DNA of 64,000 nucleotides, taken from Mytilus edulis. Its lineage: Eukaryota > Mollusca > Bivalvia > Mytilida > Mytilidae. The stretch spans positions 67,830,502 to 67,894,501 of the forward strand of contig NC_092350.1 of the NCBI RefSeq assembly GCF_963676685.1, given 5' to 3'. This document shows, piece after piece, positions 33,946-46,399 of the stretch (position 1 is the first letter of the stretch; each line of letters starts with the position of its first letter). A program made the position numbers and the translations under genes. The notes under the pieces are model-generated. The model did no database searches, was not told the origin of the DNA, and was given only the letters and a program-made list of their open reading frames with translations.

Positions 33946-34544
33946 TCTCCATTTAATTTTAAAGTATCTAATTAAAAGTTTCGTCTAGTCTAAAATGTTT
34001 AATGAACCATAGTGAAAGCATCAGTGAACAAAATACGTAAAAAATACAATGGATTACCATGGTTTGAAACTAACAAAACATTTTCAAGTAGTATGATTCC
34101 CTTACCAAGATTAACTCCATGGGTTCACTGATTTGTTGATGTCATCAAGTAAATGTCATATTTTGTGTACCGTAGCATAACTTCATTTTTAGCCGTGGCG
34201 TTGTTAGTTTATTTTCGATTAATTAGTGTGACTGTCCATTTGGTATCTTTCGTCCATCTTTTATATAACTTATACAAAATAAAATCTATAACTGAGATAT
34301 GTGGTCAGATTATCCATTATTACTAGGAGAATTCGCGTTGATTCATGTTTAGTGAAGTGTTATTGCAATAACTCTACCACTTGGTCGGTGTCATGATGTA
34401 TCATAAAATCTGTCAGCAGTACTCTGATACTGACATTATGTATATCAATAGAGAGTTGAAAGATACATGTATTAAAGGGACTTTCAAGCTCATTAGTAGA
34501 AAAAAAACTGACAACATCATGATTAAAAAAACGCAAAAAGGTTT

Positions 34545-34725
34545 AGTTAGCTGTTAAACCAGGTTCAACCCACCATTTTTTACATTAGAAAATGTAAGTA
34601 CCAAGTCAGAAATATGACAGTTGTTATCCATTCGTTTGATGTGTTTTGTCAATGGATTAGGCACTTTTCTTTTTGCATTTTCCTCCGGGTTCAGTATTTT
34701 TGTGATTCTTCATTTTACTAGTCAC
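34545..34725 (+). repeat. Dispersed repeat family R1
   Basis: ACCAGGTTCAACCCACCATT, GTACCAAGTCAGAAATATGA, CAGTTGTTATCCATTCGTTT, TTTTCCTCCGGGTTCAGTAT; same order as 22004. Confidence 0.75.
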
Positions 34726-35225
34726 CGAGAGTATCGCCATGGCATTGAGTAAGTTCACTAGTACCATTACCGACATAATTTTTGTATATATCAAGTTTTG
34801 AACAATCTCATGTAAAATTAATCACTTGTCAATGATTGATTTGCAAATTTTGGGGTCCCTTTTTGTTTATGCAGCTTGCATCGTAATCAAGTGATCATGC
34901 TTCTAGACATGTTTTTTCTTTTAGTTATGGTTATCAGGGGTTTTGGAGAATATATATCAAGAAAAGAAATGTAAACAAACCACATTTAACAGAATGTATT
35001 TTCATTTTATTTTCATTTTATTACGCTGCTGTTGAAATGCAAATCAAAGACGGTATCATCAGCTTTACAGTCAGTGTTTCTGTACTGACTTATTTAAAAA
35101 TATTAATTTCTTTTATGATATTTGATGTATTTAGGAATAGATTAACTGAAGTCCTACGTTCATGACGTTCGTCAAACACTTCACATGGTTTTGATAATGA
35201 AAACAACACTTACAAAAAATGTAAG

Positions 35226-35330
35226 CGTCTGAGGCTCTTTTTCAAATTTGACTTCATTTGGAACGCTAAAGAACCGAACATTTGAAAGCATCAGATGAAT
35301 CAGATCTGAAACAGTTGAAGAACAAAAGAA
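35226..35330 (+). repeat. Dispersed repeat like 4543 (no gene seen)
   Basis: GCGTCTGAGGCTC, GGAACGCTAAAGAACCGAAC, ATTTGAAAGC, CTGAAACAGTTGAAGAAC. In-frame tail would read GTLKNRTFESIR then stop, similar to the last exon at 4577, but the AG acceptor is missing (ATTTG) and no upstream exons are seen. Confidence 0.5.
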
Positions 35331-38300
35331 AAACAAAGGAAACAACAATGCTATCCTACTCCATCGGAGGTCAACTTTGCTGAGTAAGTTGCAACCTTAG
35401 TTTGTAGATAAGTTTACTAGTATGTTTTATTTAAAAAAAAGATGTTTTGTTCGCACTGTTATATTGTAATAGAAAAGAAATGGGAGATACATTTTAGGTT
35501 ACACATGTTTTAAGGTTATAGAAGAGGGACGAAAGATGATATAGATGATGAAAAGATCATTAGAGGTTATGCTGTAGTATGTTCATGAATATGCCGAATA
35601 AAAAAAATAAAGTTTTACTTACTTTTACAGGTAAGTATATCACGGATATAAGTGAAATTTCGATATCAAACAAGAACATTTGTGGAACTGCATATGCAGA
35701 TGAAAAAAAAGACAGACGTTTTGTCAATTGGTCAAAACGTATTGACGTCATGAGTACATTTTTTAGCACCGTTTTCACGTCCGCGCAATGAATTCAATGA
35801 CAAATGAATAAAACTTTGAGAAGCAGTAAATACGTCGAAAGAATATCGTTCGACAGCATTTCAAAATATAGCTATATACCCTTTTTAACTTGTTTCTACT
35901 AACTCGCACTAGTATGTTTCTAATATTTAATTAACTGTATCTCAGAGAGAATACGCAGACCATGTAAAGCTACTTTGAAGTGCCCATATGCAGTTCCGCA
36001 GGATCGAATTTGATGCCAAATTAAAAAAATATCCACGAAATCTCATATGTACTTTCCTTTTTTCTCTACAGTTTAATGCTTAGCATCGTATACAATATTC
36101 TCTTTTTGTAAATCAAAGATGACACAAAGAAGAACGTCTGTTAAGTAGTGTGTTTTGTAGAAATTGGCAACCAGAATGAGAGGAATAAATCGAATGCCCC
36201 GTTTCAAACTCTACACATTAAAACAATTTCCCACAACTCTTTCATGGGTGCGTAAGTGAACACAAAATTATTCCTTTCCACTTGAATCATACCGTTTGTG
36301 GCGGAAAAGAAAATCCATTCATCCCTGTTGACCCACTATGCAAAATGATGTTTGAGCGCTAGCAAATTTGTCATCGATAAACGTCTTTTTGCTAGTATAA
36401 GGTTTTTGTAAATGCTTATTTATACGTAAGGATTTTCTGGAATCTTACGAATAAAACAAAACCCATTGGGCCTCAGATATTTTGAAGAAATGAATCACCT
36501 TTCATTTAATTATATAAATAAAGCAGTTGGTGTACAGCCGTAACTTTTATGCGTTAAAAATTGATGTCAACTAAAGCACAAGAAGACAAATAATTCCCGA
36601 TATTTGCCACCAGAAGTGTTTTGTTTACCGGCTAGTGGATAGTGTTTGATATAAAAGAAGAAGTAAGATATATAATGACTAAAGTTGCCCTGTTCATTGA
36701 TGTAATACGTATATATGTTGTTTATATTTAGGACAACACAGAAAACTTTGTTCGTTATGGTATCGAGCATAGAAAATGATCAATATTTTGTTTTTGTACG
36801 TTTTGTTTGCATTATAAATAGGTACCAATTTTGTTTAACTATCATTTATCGAAGATACCATGGATACCTTCAACTAAGTTGCAACTAAGTTGCTATTGCC
36901 TTAATTTGATAACATTGACAAATAATAAACCATTGAGTCTCTCGTTAAAATAATGATGGAACAATTAATTCAGACAGATACAACTGATTTGATTGAACTA
37001 TTTAAACATTTTAAAAGTAAATGTTTTTTTGTTGTTTTCTTTTTTATTTCCGAACGTTGTGTACTGATATTAAAGAAATACATGGTTAATTTTTAAGTTC
37101 ATTAATCTAAGCATATGTTACTTGTGAAATTATTCTAAACAAACAATTAAATATGTAACATAATTTCTTTTAATGTCATGCTTTAATTAAATCTTTTTTT
37201 TTGGAACAATTGCATCACAACTATAAGACGTATCTTATTCTGGTTTCCGTTCATTTTACAACTAAAAGTAACAGCCAAGACATGCAGTGTCCCCGTTGTA
37301 GCATTTACTGTAAGATATCCATCCAACATCGGTGTGATGTTGTATGTCCGTCACGACTTCTGACCCAAATGATAGTATTTCACATCTGAAATGGAGAATT
37401 GACTGTTTTGCTGAATAATACTCGGAATGTGTCTGGGTGTATATAACTATTTGTATGAGCTATGAGGTTTTAAATGCTAGAAAATCAAAACAATAATACA
37501 ACGTCCAAGAACGTCAACAAATTACTAACTTCCCCATACTAATACGTTTTGTTCACTTATTGTAAGGTTAAATAGTTTTCCATACTGCTTTAAATTTGTT
37601 TGTACAATTTGTGTATTCAGGTATGAAAACATAACCAAATCAAATAGTAAATTAAAAAGTTTAACAAATTAAACGAATTGAAACAAAGTGAAAAAACTAT
37701 CATATTCCCGACTTTATACAGGCATTTCCTTATGTATAAGATAGTGGACTATACCTGGTTATATAACTCGCTAAAACTCTGAATCATGTGACAGACGCAT
37801 AAACATGCCTTTGTATTGACAACAATGTGTGGACTGAACAAACATTCATATTAGGTAAAAATGTCAACAAAAAAGATAGTTCAACAGTTAATTTTGTATA
37901 TACAACTATCAACTATTCACTATAAATCAAACAATTATTTCCAAAAAAGTAACCAAATGGCATACAGAAAAAGCACATAAGCACAATTGAAAGACAAGAA
38001 TACATATTTTGTTCGAGCATTGAAATAGTATTTTCAATGAGGTCAAGGTCATCTCTTGTTCATATACAATGGCGTCGTCTGATTAAAGATTTTCTAACAC
38101 TAACCTGTTCAATGCATTGTTGAAATTATAACCCATACAAATATGGAACAGTCCACATCGTGAAGCACATTCTATGTGTGAAAGGAATTGAACGTCATCG
38201 ACTACAACCATATCACCCTTGTTATTAACCATACTACAGTCATCAAAACGTCCAGCAAATTTATCTGAAACTGAATTTAAATAATTCTGAATTTTTCTCT

Positions 38301-38776
38301 AAAACAATGATTTTGACAAATTGACATTTAATTTGGCGAAAATCATACATCACGTAATAATAAATAACAGGCATTAAGTACATATTTTGATAATGACAAT
38401 CTTTTCTCTTTCAGAAAGCGACATAGAACCTTACACAGTATTAAACTATATCATCGTTTATAAGCTTCGTGTGTCTGAAGCATGCTAACTAACATGTATA
38501 CCGTATATAATTCTATGTAGGCAATCTCTAAGTTAGTATTTATTAAGTTATATAGTGTCATTTAGAAAGCAACTATAAACCTTAAATTATATCACACTTT
38601 ATTAGTTTCGTGTGTCTGAAGCAGTTATCTTGATTTACTTTCATTAGAAATTTTCGAACTTAAACCAATTAAAACCCATGATATATAAGACCCTTTAGCG
38701 TTTAGAGTTATTCATTTTTGTCAAAAAGAGACTAAAATAGTTAATATGATTTAACTTCAATTTCGCACGAGGGAGT
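35331..38776. other. Non-coding DNA
   Basis: No exon, RNA gene or recognisable transposon border found. Short frames here show no domain. 36190-36300 contains the phrases CAATTTCCCACAACTCTTTC and TCATTCATCCCTG-like sequence that could be a repeat, not resolved. Confidence 0.4.
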
Positions 38777-39417
38777 TAAAGGAGTATGTTCGGTAACGGC
38801 CCCTTTTTTAGCGTAAATTTTAAATTCGGATTTTTTTTACCAATATCACAAAACATTATAGCTAATACAGGGACTACATAGGAAATATGCCATTTTGTTG
38901 AAAATTGTACGTTTCTGCGTTTTATTATGAAGTCACAAGTTGTACTCATTGATTTTTACCAAAAAACCAATGAAAATGGGTAAATGGACAGGAAACATAG
39001 AGCGCATGCGTCGAAAACAAAGATTTTTTTTAAATAATGTGTGTGAAGACATTTCACGTGTCTTATTTGAATATTCAGTTTGTTGACGCATGCGTTTTAT
39101 GTTTCCTGTTCCTAATGCGGTTGAAATAAAGTTGCGCTTTATGTTTCCTGGTCCCTAATGTGGTTGAAATAAAGTTGCGCTTTATGTTTCCTGGTCCTTA
39201 ATGTTGTTGAAATAAAGGTGATTTTGTCACTTTTCACTAAAATCCTTATCTTGACCTTTTTGGGATATAAAAATCAATATTTTAGAATTATACTTTGACC
39301 AAAACAGTTCTGTTTAACTTTCTCACATGTCTTTAAATCAACTTAAAGCATGTATTGCTTTGTAACTATGAACTTTATAATTTGGGAAAAACATGTCCCT
39401 TACCGAACTTACTCCTT
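38777..39417. mobile_element. ~640-bp element with AAAGGAGTA(A/T)GTTCGGTAA ends
   Basis: Left AAAGGAGTATGTTCGGTAAC, right inverted AAAAGGAGTAAGTTCGGTAA. Interior inverted pair GCGCATGCGTC..GACGCATGCG and a 3 x 42-bp tandem repeat. Target duplication not clear. No coding frame. Confidence 0.6.
39096..39222 (+). repeat. Three tandem 42-bp units
   Basis: Units start at 39096, 39138 and 39181, each TTTATGTTTCCTG..CCTAATG..GTTGAAATAAAG. Inside the element above. Confidence 0.85.
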
Positions 39418-39455
39418 TTCAATAAATGACAAAAAAACATATATATTTACATTAC

Positions 39456-40101
39456 CTTCTAAATGAATGTTCCAATCTCCTGTTGCGGAAAAACTTGTAT
39501 ATACTTCAATCCCTCTCACTGCAAACTGATTCGTACTGATCTAACTATCCAATATATTTTCGGCAACGACAAGGCCAGTTCCATATGTTATTTTTCCACC
39601 GGCCCAACTTATCCAAAATGGAAGATACATGTTGCAGTTAAGAATAATCAGAGTATTTTTATATTGCTCATATCGACTTCCGGCATCAAACGAATCGTTT
39701 ATTCGATATAAAATACGCGACTTTCTGTTCAAGAAATTACCTAACTGAATCTCATATAATGGATATGATGAATTTTTGTCATCGGAATTCGACAGAAGAA
39801 CAAATGCGTCTTGACATGCCTTAACTTCATACATAATGGACGTTATTCCACTAAGGTCAAGGTTATACTTATTGATGTCCGTACTATACGTCATAATATC
39901 ATGTGTTCTTTTTGAAGACATTCCTTGGCCACTATTTGGGGTCGATACAGTGTTCATGATATGTACACCTACAATATATCCAAGTAAAGAAATTAGGAGA
40001 TCATTGACCTTGTCCGTCGTCGAAAAAAAAAGTTCTACCATTGATTGGCGCCTTCCCACATGTACAATCTATCTCATCGAACTTGAAATAAAGGATACCA
40101 T
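39456..40101 (-). pseudogene. FAMeT-domain gene, two exons, conserved Trp replaced by TAG
   Basis: Exon 40101-40039 (DGILYFKFDEIDCTCGKAP) and exon 39968-39456, both phase 1 at both ends with AG/GT borders. The second exon encodes a Methyltransf_FA (farnesoic acid O-methyltransferase-like) domain: THDIMTYSTDINKYNLDLSG, YEVKACQDAFVLLSNSDD, YEIQLGN, FWISWAGGKITYGTG, VVAENILDS, then TAG at 39543-39541, then in frame ISTNQFAVRGIEVYTSFSAT up to the donor. The family has Trp at this place (TGG to TAG). The domain name comes from crustaceans; in molluscs it occurs in extracellular or membrane proteins and an enzymatic role is unproven. Signal-peptide and downstream exons were not found. Splicing into the GON-like exon at 24362 is possible by phase, but that gene has its own first exon. 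Confidence 0.7.
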
Positions 40102-40863
40102 CTATTCAATTTAAAAAAAAAATAATTTAGTAGTTTCACATTTCATGAATTGGGGAAAATCGTGTTAAAGTGGATATTCAATTTCATGGTTAGTCAAAGT
40201 CTGCAAACAAGCCGGTAAAAAAGGTGTACATCATTGAACTTATCAATTCCTGATGACGATATTTTGTATCCAACGAATTATTAAATTTGAAATATCATTC
40301 ATATCTAATAACCTCCAGAAATTGGCAATAAATATCACTTGAGAATTTTACTTAATGGTAGTAAGTTCAGAACGAACGCAAGTAAAACTGAGAGTCGTAA
40401 AAACAAATCGCTGCGACATCGTAAAAAATGGCTATAAGCGAAATAAAATATTCGCTTAAATAATTTAAAGGATTTCTATATGACAGGAAGTTATGAGAAC
40501 ATGAAACAATATCATTTCAAATATCATAAGACTTCGTAGAAGATAATAGATAATAGTCTATTTTGAACTCATATACATATAAAGTCCTTCAGATGTGATA
40601 TTCCCCAATTTTATCGTCAATGGATATAGGAATGTGGTAGTTTAAACATATTTTATTGTCCAAAACATTGACAATAGGATTAGACACAAGTTTTGCAACT
40701 TAGAACGTCTTCTCCATTACATACAAATAATAAATAACCGAACAAAAATGAAATACATAATAATAACATCATAAACAATATTAATATGAAGACATGAAAT
40801 TAACGAGAATTTAAACGACATGGATCATCTATCTCTAAAAGTCGAGTTGACCGTAAATTTTTA

Positions 40864-41110
40864 TTTAGGAATGTGGTATGAGTGCCAATGAGACATATCT
40901 CCGTCCAAGTGACAACCAATAAAAGTAAACCATTATAGTTTAATGTACGACCTGAAATACAGAGCCTTGGCTCACACAGCACACAGAACAGCGAGCTATA
41001 AAGGGCCCTAAATATAACTAGTGTAGAACCATTCAAACGAAAAAAAAACCAACGGTCTAATCTATATAAAAACGAGCAACGAGAATTTCGAAGGACCTAC
41101 ATAAACAGAG
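40864..41110 (+). repeat. Short interspersed element, family S1 (long copy)
   Basis: GGAATGTGGTATGAGTGCCA, TCCGTCCAAGTGACAACCAA, GAGCCTTGGCTCACACAGCA, AAAGGGCCCTAAATATAACT, AACGGTCTAATCTATATAAA. Similar sequence may run on to about 41200 (GGACCGGTGCAAAC, TTAAACGTTTAATGATACCA). Confidence 0.75.
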
Positions 41111-41869
41111 GACAACTACTGTTCATCAGAGTTCTGACTTAGGACCGGTGCAAACCTTTGAAGATTGATTAAACGTTTAATGATACCAAACCTTCTCTCT
41201 TGTCTGAACAATAGTATAATATCACACTATAAAATATCAATTGGAAGGCTAACCTCAATCAAAATACGCAAATTATCACACAATGGACGAAAAAGTTTGA
41301 TCTGCGATAACTTATATACCCTTTCACGCCCAATAGTTCTCCAAATACCAACATTTAAATGGCTAAAAGTAGAAATCATGATAAACTCCTGCTGATACTA
41401 TATTTAATGGTATAGCTGTAATACCACCAAATCATGGTACGTCACATCCGGTTGCATACGAAAGTAGGTCTAAAACATATTCCCTTGAATTTGACCGTTG
41501 TAGGTAATTAATCCTACATTTTATTGCAGTAAAACTATTTCTGTGTCATAAACATAATTCTTGGGTTTTTCAAAAAAACATTATTTCTTATTTGTGATTT
41601 CTATAGAAAATTTTGTAATCTTGAAGTTACATGGAGACTAAACCTTGTACACAGATAGAATAAGGGGAGGAATTTGATTGGTTAACTTCCAATGATGGTT
41701 ATTTTCTTATATGCAATGAAATGTTATGTGAAACTTTTTCTATAGAACTGGACAGGATGAAACTTTACTCATGCCAAGTATTTCTTCATTTGAAACAAAG
41801 ATAAATTCTGCACAATTTTTTGAAAGTGCAAATTTAACAAAGACTAATAGGGGAAAATCAATGGTGGTA

Positions 41870-42235
41870 TTAAAAGTGTCCTGTACCAAGTCAGGAAGAT
41901 GGTCATTGTTATATTATTGTTCGTTTCTCTGTGTGTTGCATTTTAACGTTGAGTCGTTTGTGTTTTCTCTTATTTTTGAGGTATTGAGATAAGACGTGGC
42001 ACGTACTTGTCTATCCCAAATTCATGTATTTGGTTTTCATGTTATATTTGTTATTCTCGTGGTGTTTTGTCTGATGCTTGGTCCGTTTCTGTGTGTGTTG
42101 CGTGTCGGTGTTGTGTCGTTGTTCTCCTCTTATATTTAATGCGTTACGCTCGGTTTTGGTTTGTTACCCCGATTTTGTTTTTTGTCCATGGATTTATGAG
42201 TTTTGAACAGCGGTATACTACTATATATATAATGT
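41870..42235 (+). repeat. Probable dispersed repeat
   Basis: TGTACCAAGTCAGGAAGATG, GTGTTTTCTCTTATTTTTGA, GTTCTCCTCTTATATTTAAT, TTTGTCCATGGATTTATGAG, GAACAGCGGTATACTACT. Parts recur at 33330-33490 (CGTTTTCCTCTTATAGTTGA, CGATTTATGACTTCTGAACA). Confidence 0.5.
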
Positions 42236-42239
42236 TTTA

Positions 42240-45175
42240 TTAAAGTGCAGCCTGATATAACATTATAATACAATTATGAAACAATATTTTATGTCAGCCA
42301 GCCTTCATAGGCTTATGATGCACTGTACCTATAAAATTCCCATAGTTATCTGTTGCCTTTATTTACACCTATAGTTTAAGGCAAATCCATACCAAAAGGT
42401 AAGCTCAATTCGGATTTTTTACTAAAAAACAACTTGAAGTGATTTTTAAATTGGCTTTTCGCAAGACGAACATTCCGTTTTCAAAATGCTACAAATTAAA
42501 AGGTTAAAAATCTGAATACGAAGTTCAAAAGCATTGATGACAAACGATTGCAAAAGATGTATATGTGAAGCACAAATGGAAATGTTCAAACAAGTTCAAA
42601 TTTTCGACCTGGCAGTGTGCAACTTTGATAAAGCCTTGCCATAAATATAAGATGTTCACAAAAATCACATAAATCGTCCGCTTACAACATTGTACAATAC
42701 TGAAAAGCCATGAAAATGAATGAAACCCTGGTCTTACCTCTAGTGTTCAAAATATGTAGACATAACATTACTATTTCTGTATGAAAAACCATCTTTAAAG
42801 ACAAATTAATAAAATCCTGCGTTCATTTGAATTCATGAAGTCCAATGATAATTTCCTTCATTTTAAACATTTGACTACTAGTATTTAATGTAAACTTTAA
42901 AACATTAATAAGTATCCGATATTTAAGACAAATCAATGAGTATTCATATTTGCATAACAATGTCTACATCATTTCACCAAGAATGAATATATAAATACAT
43001 CCGAAGACATTTATCAAATTATTGTATTGCTATAGTTTAAACAATGAGTTGTATGTATTATATATAGTATTAACCTTTCTTGAGCGTCGTGAAAATTGTT
43101 TTAACACCTTACGTGTATCAATAATTTATTTTCTACATTTGTTCATACATTAAACAAGAAATCTACTTTTTTAAAACCCTACAATTCTAAATTTGTCCGA
43201 TTTTATCAATACATGTACCCATGATTACATATCTTTGTATACATGACTACGCTCAGATTAATATAACAAACATTTTCGAAGACATACTAGATCAACTTGA
43301 AGTATTTAGAGTGTTTCGAACCAGTTCTTTTTATATGCGTTGTTTGAGACAATACATTAATTTTATAGTTAATTTTTAAATACTATTTATCTAACAAGCT
43401 AATTTTTTGGTATATTTTATAAAGAAATAAAGTGAATATTGGTAAAAAAAAAAGGAGTGATTAATTTAAGCTCGTGGGTACAAAATGTTCAGCAAAAGAT
43501 AAAACATTTGTTTTTCATTACAAATTTTATCTATTTCACTTTTAGTTATTCGTTTATTATATGGTACAAAAATCTACAAAAAAGGTAGATTCGGTTTGGC
43601 CCCAGATGACGTACAAGATGTTTATATCTTTGTAAAAGCTCCAAATTATCTCCCTTTGTTTCAAAAATGACATTTGTTTGGCATTAAAATTGAAATATCT
43701 TATTTTACTCATCGGTGACCTTTATATTTTTTTTTATTGTTTTCAAATAGTCTGTACATAAACTAGATAATTGAGAGGTTTTTTTTCTTTCAATATTACC
43801 TCTATTTCTCCTATTAGAGCTTTCTTACAAATTGACGAAAGGTACGAACGAACGTAAAGAGACGCTTATTTCATTTCTTCAATAACAGTTAAAAAAGTCT
43901 TTGTTTTATCCAGTAAAACAGCATTCTTTTCTAAAAAAAAATTATTTAAAAAATAAAATAATATCGCATATAATACACGATTTTGATATAATGAAACAGA
44001 GAAAAATAGTGTCAAATACACTTACGTCCGATATGTTACTTACGTAAACCACGAGTACACACATTTCCGCGGGAATTTTTTTAAGCACAAGTTCTTAACC
44101 TTTCAATGACATTATTAAAGTACGTTATTCTAAATTTAACGACAATGTTCATATCTTTTTTTATTTGTTACAGTACACATTCAGTAAATTGTCAAAGTGG
44201 AATATCGAGATTTGCTATAAAATGATGCTACAATGTTTTTAAAAGGTAATGTTGAATTAATATAGAAAAAAAGACTTTGTATATCAAGAAAATGAATCTA
44301 CAATTTTGCAACATATATATTGTGGATTTTATAATGACGATTTAACAGTAAACATGTTTGGAAGATAGACGCGAAGTTGTCACCTATCGTCCAGTGGCTA
44401 ATATTTCATGAATGTTCAGGACTATAGGCAAAAGGCAGTTATACGCTTAAATAACTGTTCCATTGCTCCGGTGTATCATAAAAAAACATTTAGGATGGGC
44501 AATGAATATTACTAGGGGAGAGGAGATGATTCAAAGATATGAAACGAGCACAAGCATATGTCATAGTATGAAGATCATCTTATTTTCTTCATTTTCATTT
44601 TATTATTTTGAGCGTTGCTTATTTTGAATCAAGGAAGTATTTGAGTTTCTGTTAGGGTAGAAAACAATGTATTTGCTTTGACATTTTCTTAGGTTAAACA
44701 GTGCAATATTGTAATATTTCAAAAAGAGTGCGGGAGGGGCAATTTTAGTCTTCTACGGGCATTTTTTTCATCTGACTACTCTATAATTAGAACATTTTGT
44801 ATGTTATCTCCTCCGAACTGGTGGTATCAATAATCATATTCTAACCTATCTTACGTCCTGAAATCCCAAATGTATCTCTAGAGAATCCAATTTAATAAGT
44901 GTCGTTGCATGCACGATAATTGTCCGAAGTTCCACGACTATAATTTAAATATGTCACAATAAAGGATCCCTTAAACGAGTCTTACGTATGATTCGTCACG
45001 CATACGTACCTTTCGTCAATTTGTACGAAAGCTCTATTAGTTCAACAGACATAAACAGAAAGGCATGCTTTTTTGGGGGCAGATTGTGAGCTTAAATGAA
45101 CAGTGACCACATTTTTTGTTTCATTTTTCTCTTAGGTATATAATAAAGTTTATTTATAAAAAAATACAGCGAAAT
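42240..45175. other. Non-coding DNA
   Basis: Long A/T-rich stretch. No exon with acceptable borders, no terminal repeats and no RNA gene seen. Confidence 0.4.
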
Positions 45176-45178
45176 CCT

Positions 45179-45200
45179 ATATATATATATATATATATTC
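45179..45200. repeat. (TA)n microsatellite beside a Penelope-like element
   Basis: About 10 TA units at the 3' side of the element; a shorter TA run (46394-46404) marks its 5' truncation point. Confidence 0.9.
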
Positions 45201-45235
45201 ATTAAATAAAATAGTAAAATAAGTTAAAAAGTTAA

Positions 45236-45287
45236 CAGTTCCATTCAATCGATTTCATCCTTCCATTGGGACTCTTCAGGATAACTG
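45236..45287 (-). ncRNA. Hammerhead ribozyme of the Penelope-like element, core complete
   Basis: In order: CAGTTATC, CTGAAGA (C3-U4-G5-A6-N7-G8-A9), stem II GTCC/GGAT with loop CAATGGAA, GAA (12-14), stem III ATCGAT, U17, then GAATGGAACTG. Stem I closes as C-G, U-A and, beyond an internal loop, CAGTT/AACTG. All invariant core bases are present. The tiny palindromic stem III is typical of retroelement type I motifs, which tend to act as dimers. Penelope-like elements are known to carry hammerheads. Confidence 0.8.
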
Positions 45288-45349
45288 ATATGGCGTCGAT
45301 ATGGGCGACGTCGTTAATGAAGTTTGTGACGTTCCGTCATTGTTTATAA

Positions 45350-46398
45350 TTAAAAGTTTTCGGGATTTAATTTTGACCGGAACGTTGCGATAAAATAACG
45401 TTCCATCTCCTTTCGATAGGCTTCATCCCGTCTACATTTAATCATGGGTATGATTTGAAAACGTTTTTTACCACAAGTGTCTAGATGGGCGCTAATTGGC
45501 GAATTTCTGTATTGTGGGTGTTTTATTTGTTCTTTATGAACTCCCACCCGTTCACAGAGACTATTCCCGGTCTGTCCAATATAATTTTCATGACAACCAG
45601 GACATGTGACGCAATAAATAAGGTTTGTTGTCTTACAAGTCATATTGGCGTTCACATGAAATATTCTGCCATCTTTAAATGTTTTTATTTTTCCCGTTTC
45701 CAAATATTTTATTTCTTGACCGCAAACACCGCATCTTGAATCTCCGCAATATTTTATTTCAAACTCACTAACCTTCGGTTCGAATCGAGCTCTGGTTAAG
45801 TGTTTCTTTAAATTTTTAGGTTGTCTGCGGCTGTAGATCAAGTTTCCTTCCGGTATCAATTTTGTCATTGTTTTACTTTCATGTAGAATCGGAAGGTTTG
45901 ATTTTATTGTTTTAAAAACGTTCGGTAGATACGGGTCATGTGTACTGACGAACGGTATTTTCTTTAAGTTTTCATCCGTGTATTTTACTTTCGGGGTTCT
46001 TAATTCTTGAAGTGTGAGAAGTTTTGATTTTTGTATTCCACTTTCAATTAGTCCCTCCGGGTACAACTGTTGTGTCAAATAACCTTTTAATTCCTTCAAA
46101 CATACTTCTCGAATGTTTTTGTCCGACACTATAGCACAAATTCGTCTAGCCATACAGTAAGGTATATTTCGTTTTGTATGGGACGGATGAGAAGAATGAA
46201 AATTTAAGTATTGATGGGTGTCTGTGGATTTATAATAAATGTCCGTTGTTATTTGCATGCCTGATTTTAAAATGAGGATATCCAAAAATGGTAGTTGTGT
46301 ACCACTGGTTTCCATGGTAAATTTAATTGACGGATGTAAGGAGTTGATAAGATCTTTAAATTTGTATAAATCTTCTTCTGATCTGCTCCAAAATATAT
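45350..46398 (-). pseudogene. Penelope-like RT thumb + GIY-YIG endonuclease fragment
   Basis: About 345 codons, uninterrupted. RT end: LPFLDILIL, TDIYYKSTDTHQYLNFHSSH, ARRICAIVSD, LYPEGLIESGI. Linker with zinc-binding-like CGDSRCGVC. Endonuclease: LIYCVTCPGCHENYIGQTGN, SLCERVGVHKEQI, then RKEMERYFI with the expected catalytic Glu. The RT active site (motifs A-C) is missing because of 5' truncation, so it is not autonomous. The lack of any stop in 345 codons suggests a young insertion. Confidence 0.85.
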
Positions 46399-46399
46399 A

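Larger units (their letters stand above)
45236..46398 (-). mobile_element. Penelope-like element, 5'-truncated, with GIY-YIG and hammerhead
   Basis: Minus strand. Begins abruptly at a TA run in the RT thumb region, continues through the endonuclease (to 45350) and ends with about 110 bp of 3' sequence containing a hammerhead ribozyme (45287-45236). 5' truncation is usual for target-primed insertion. Confidence 0.85.
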
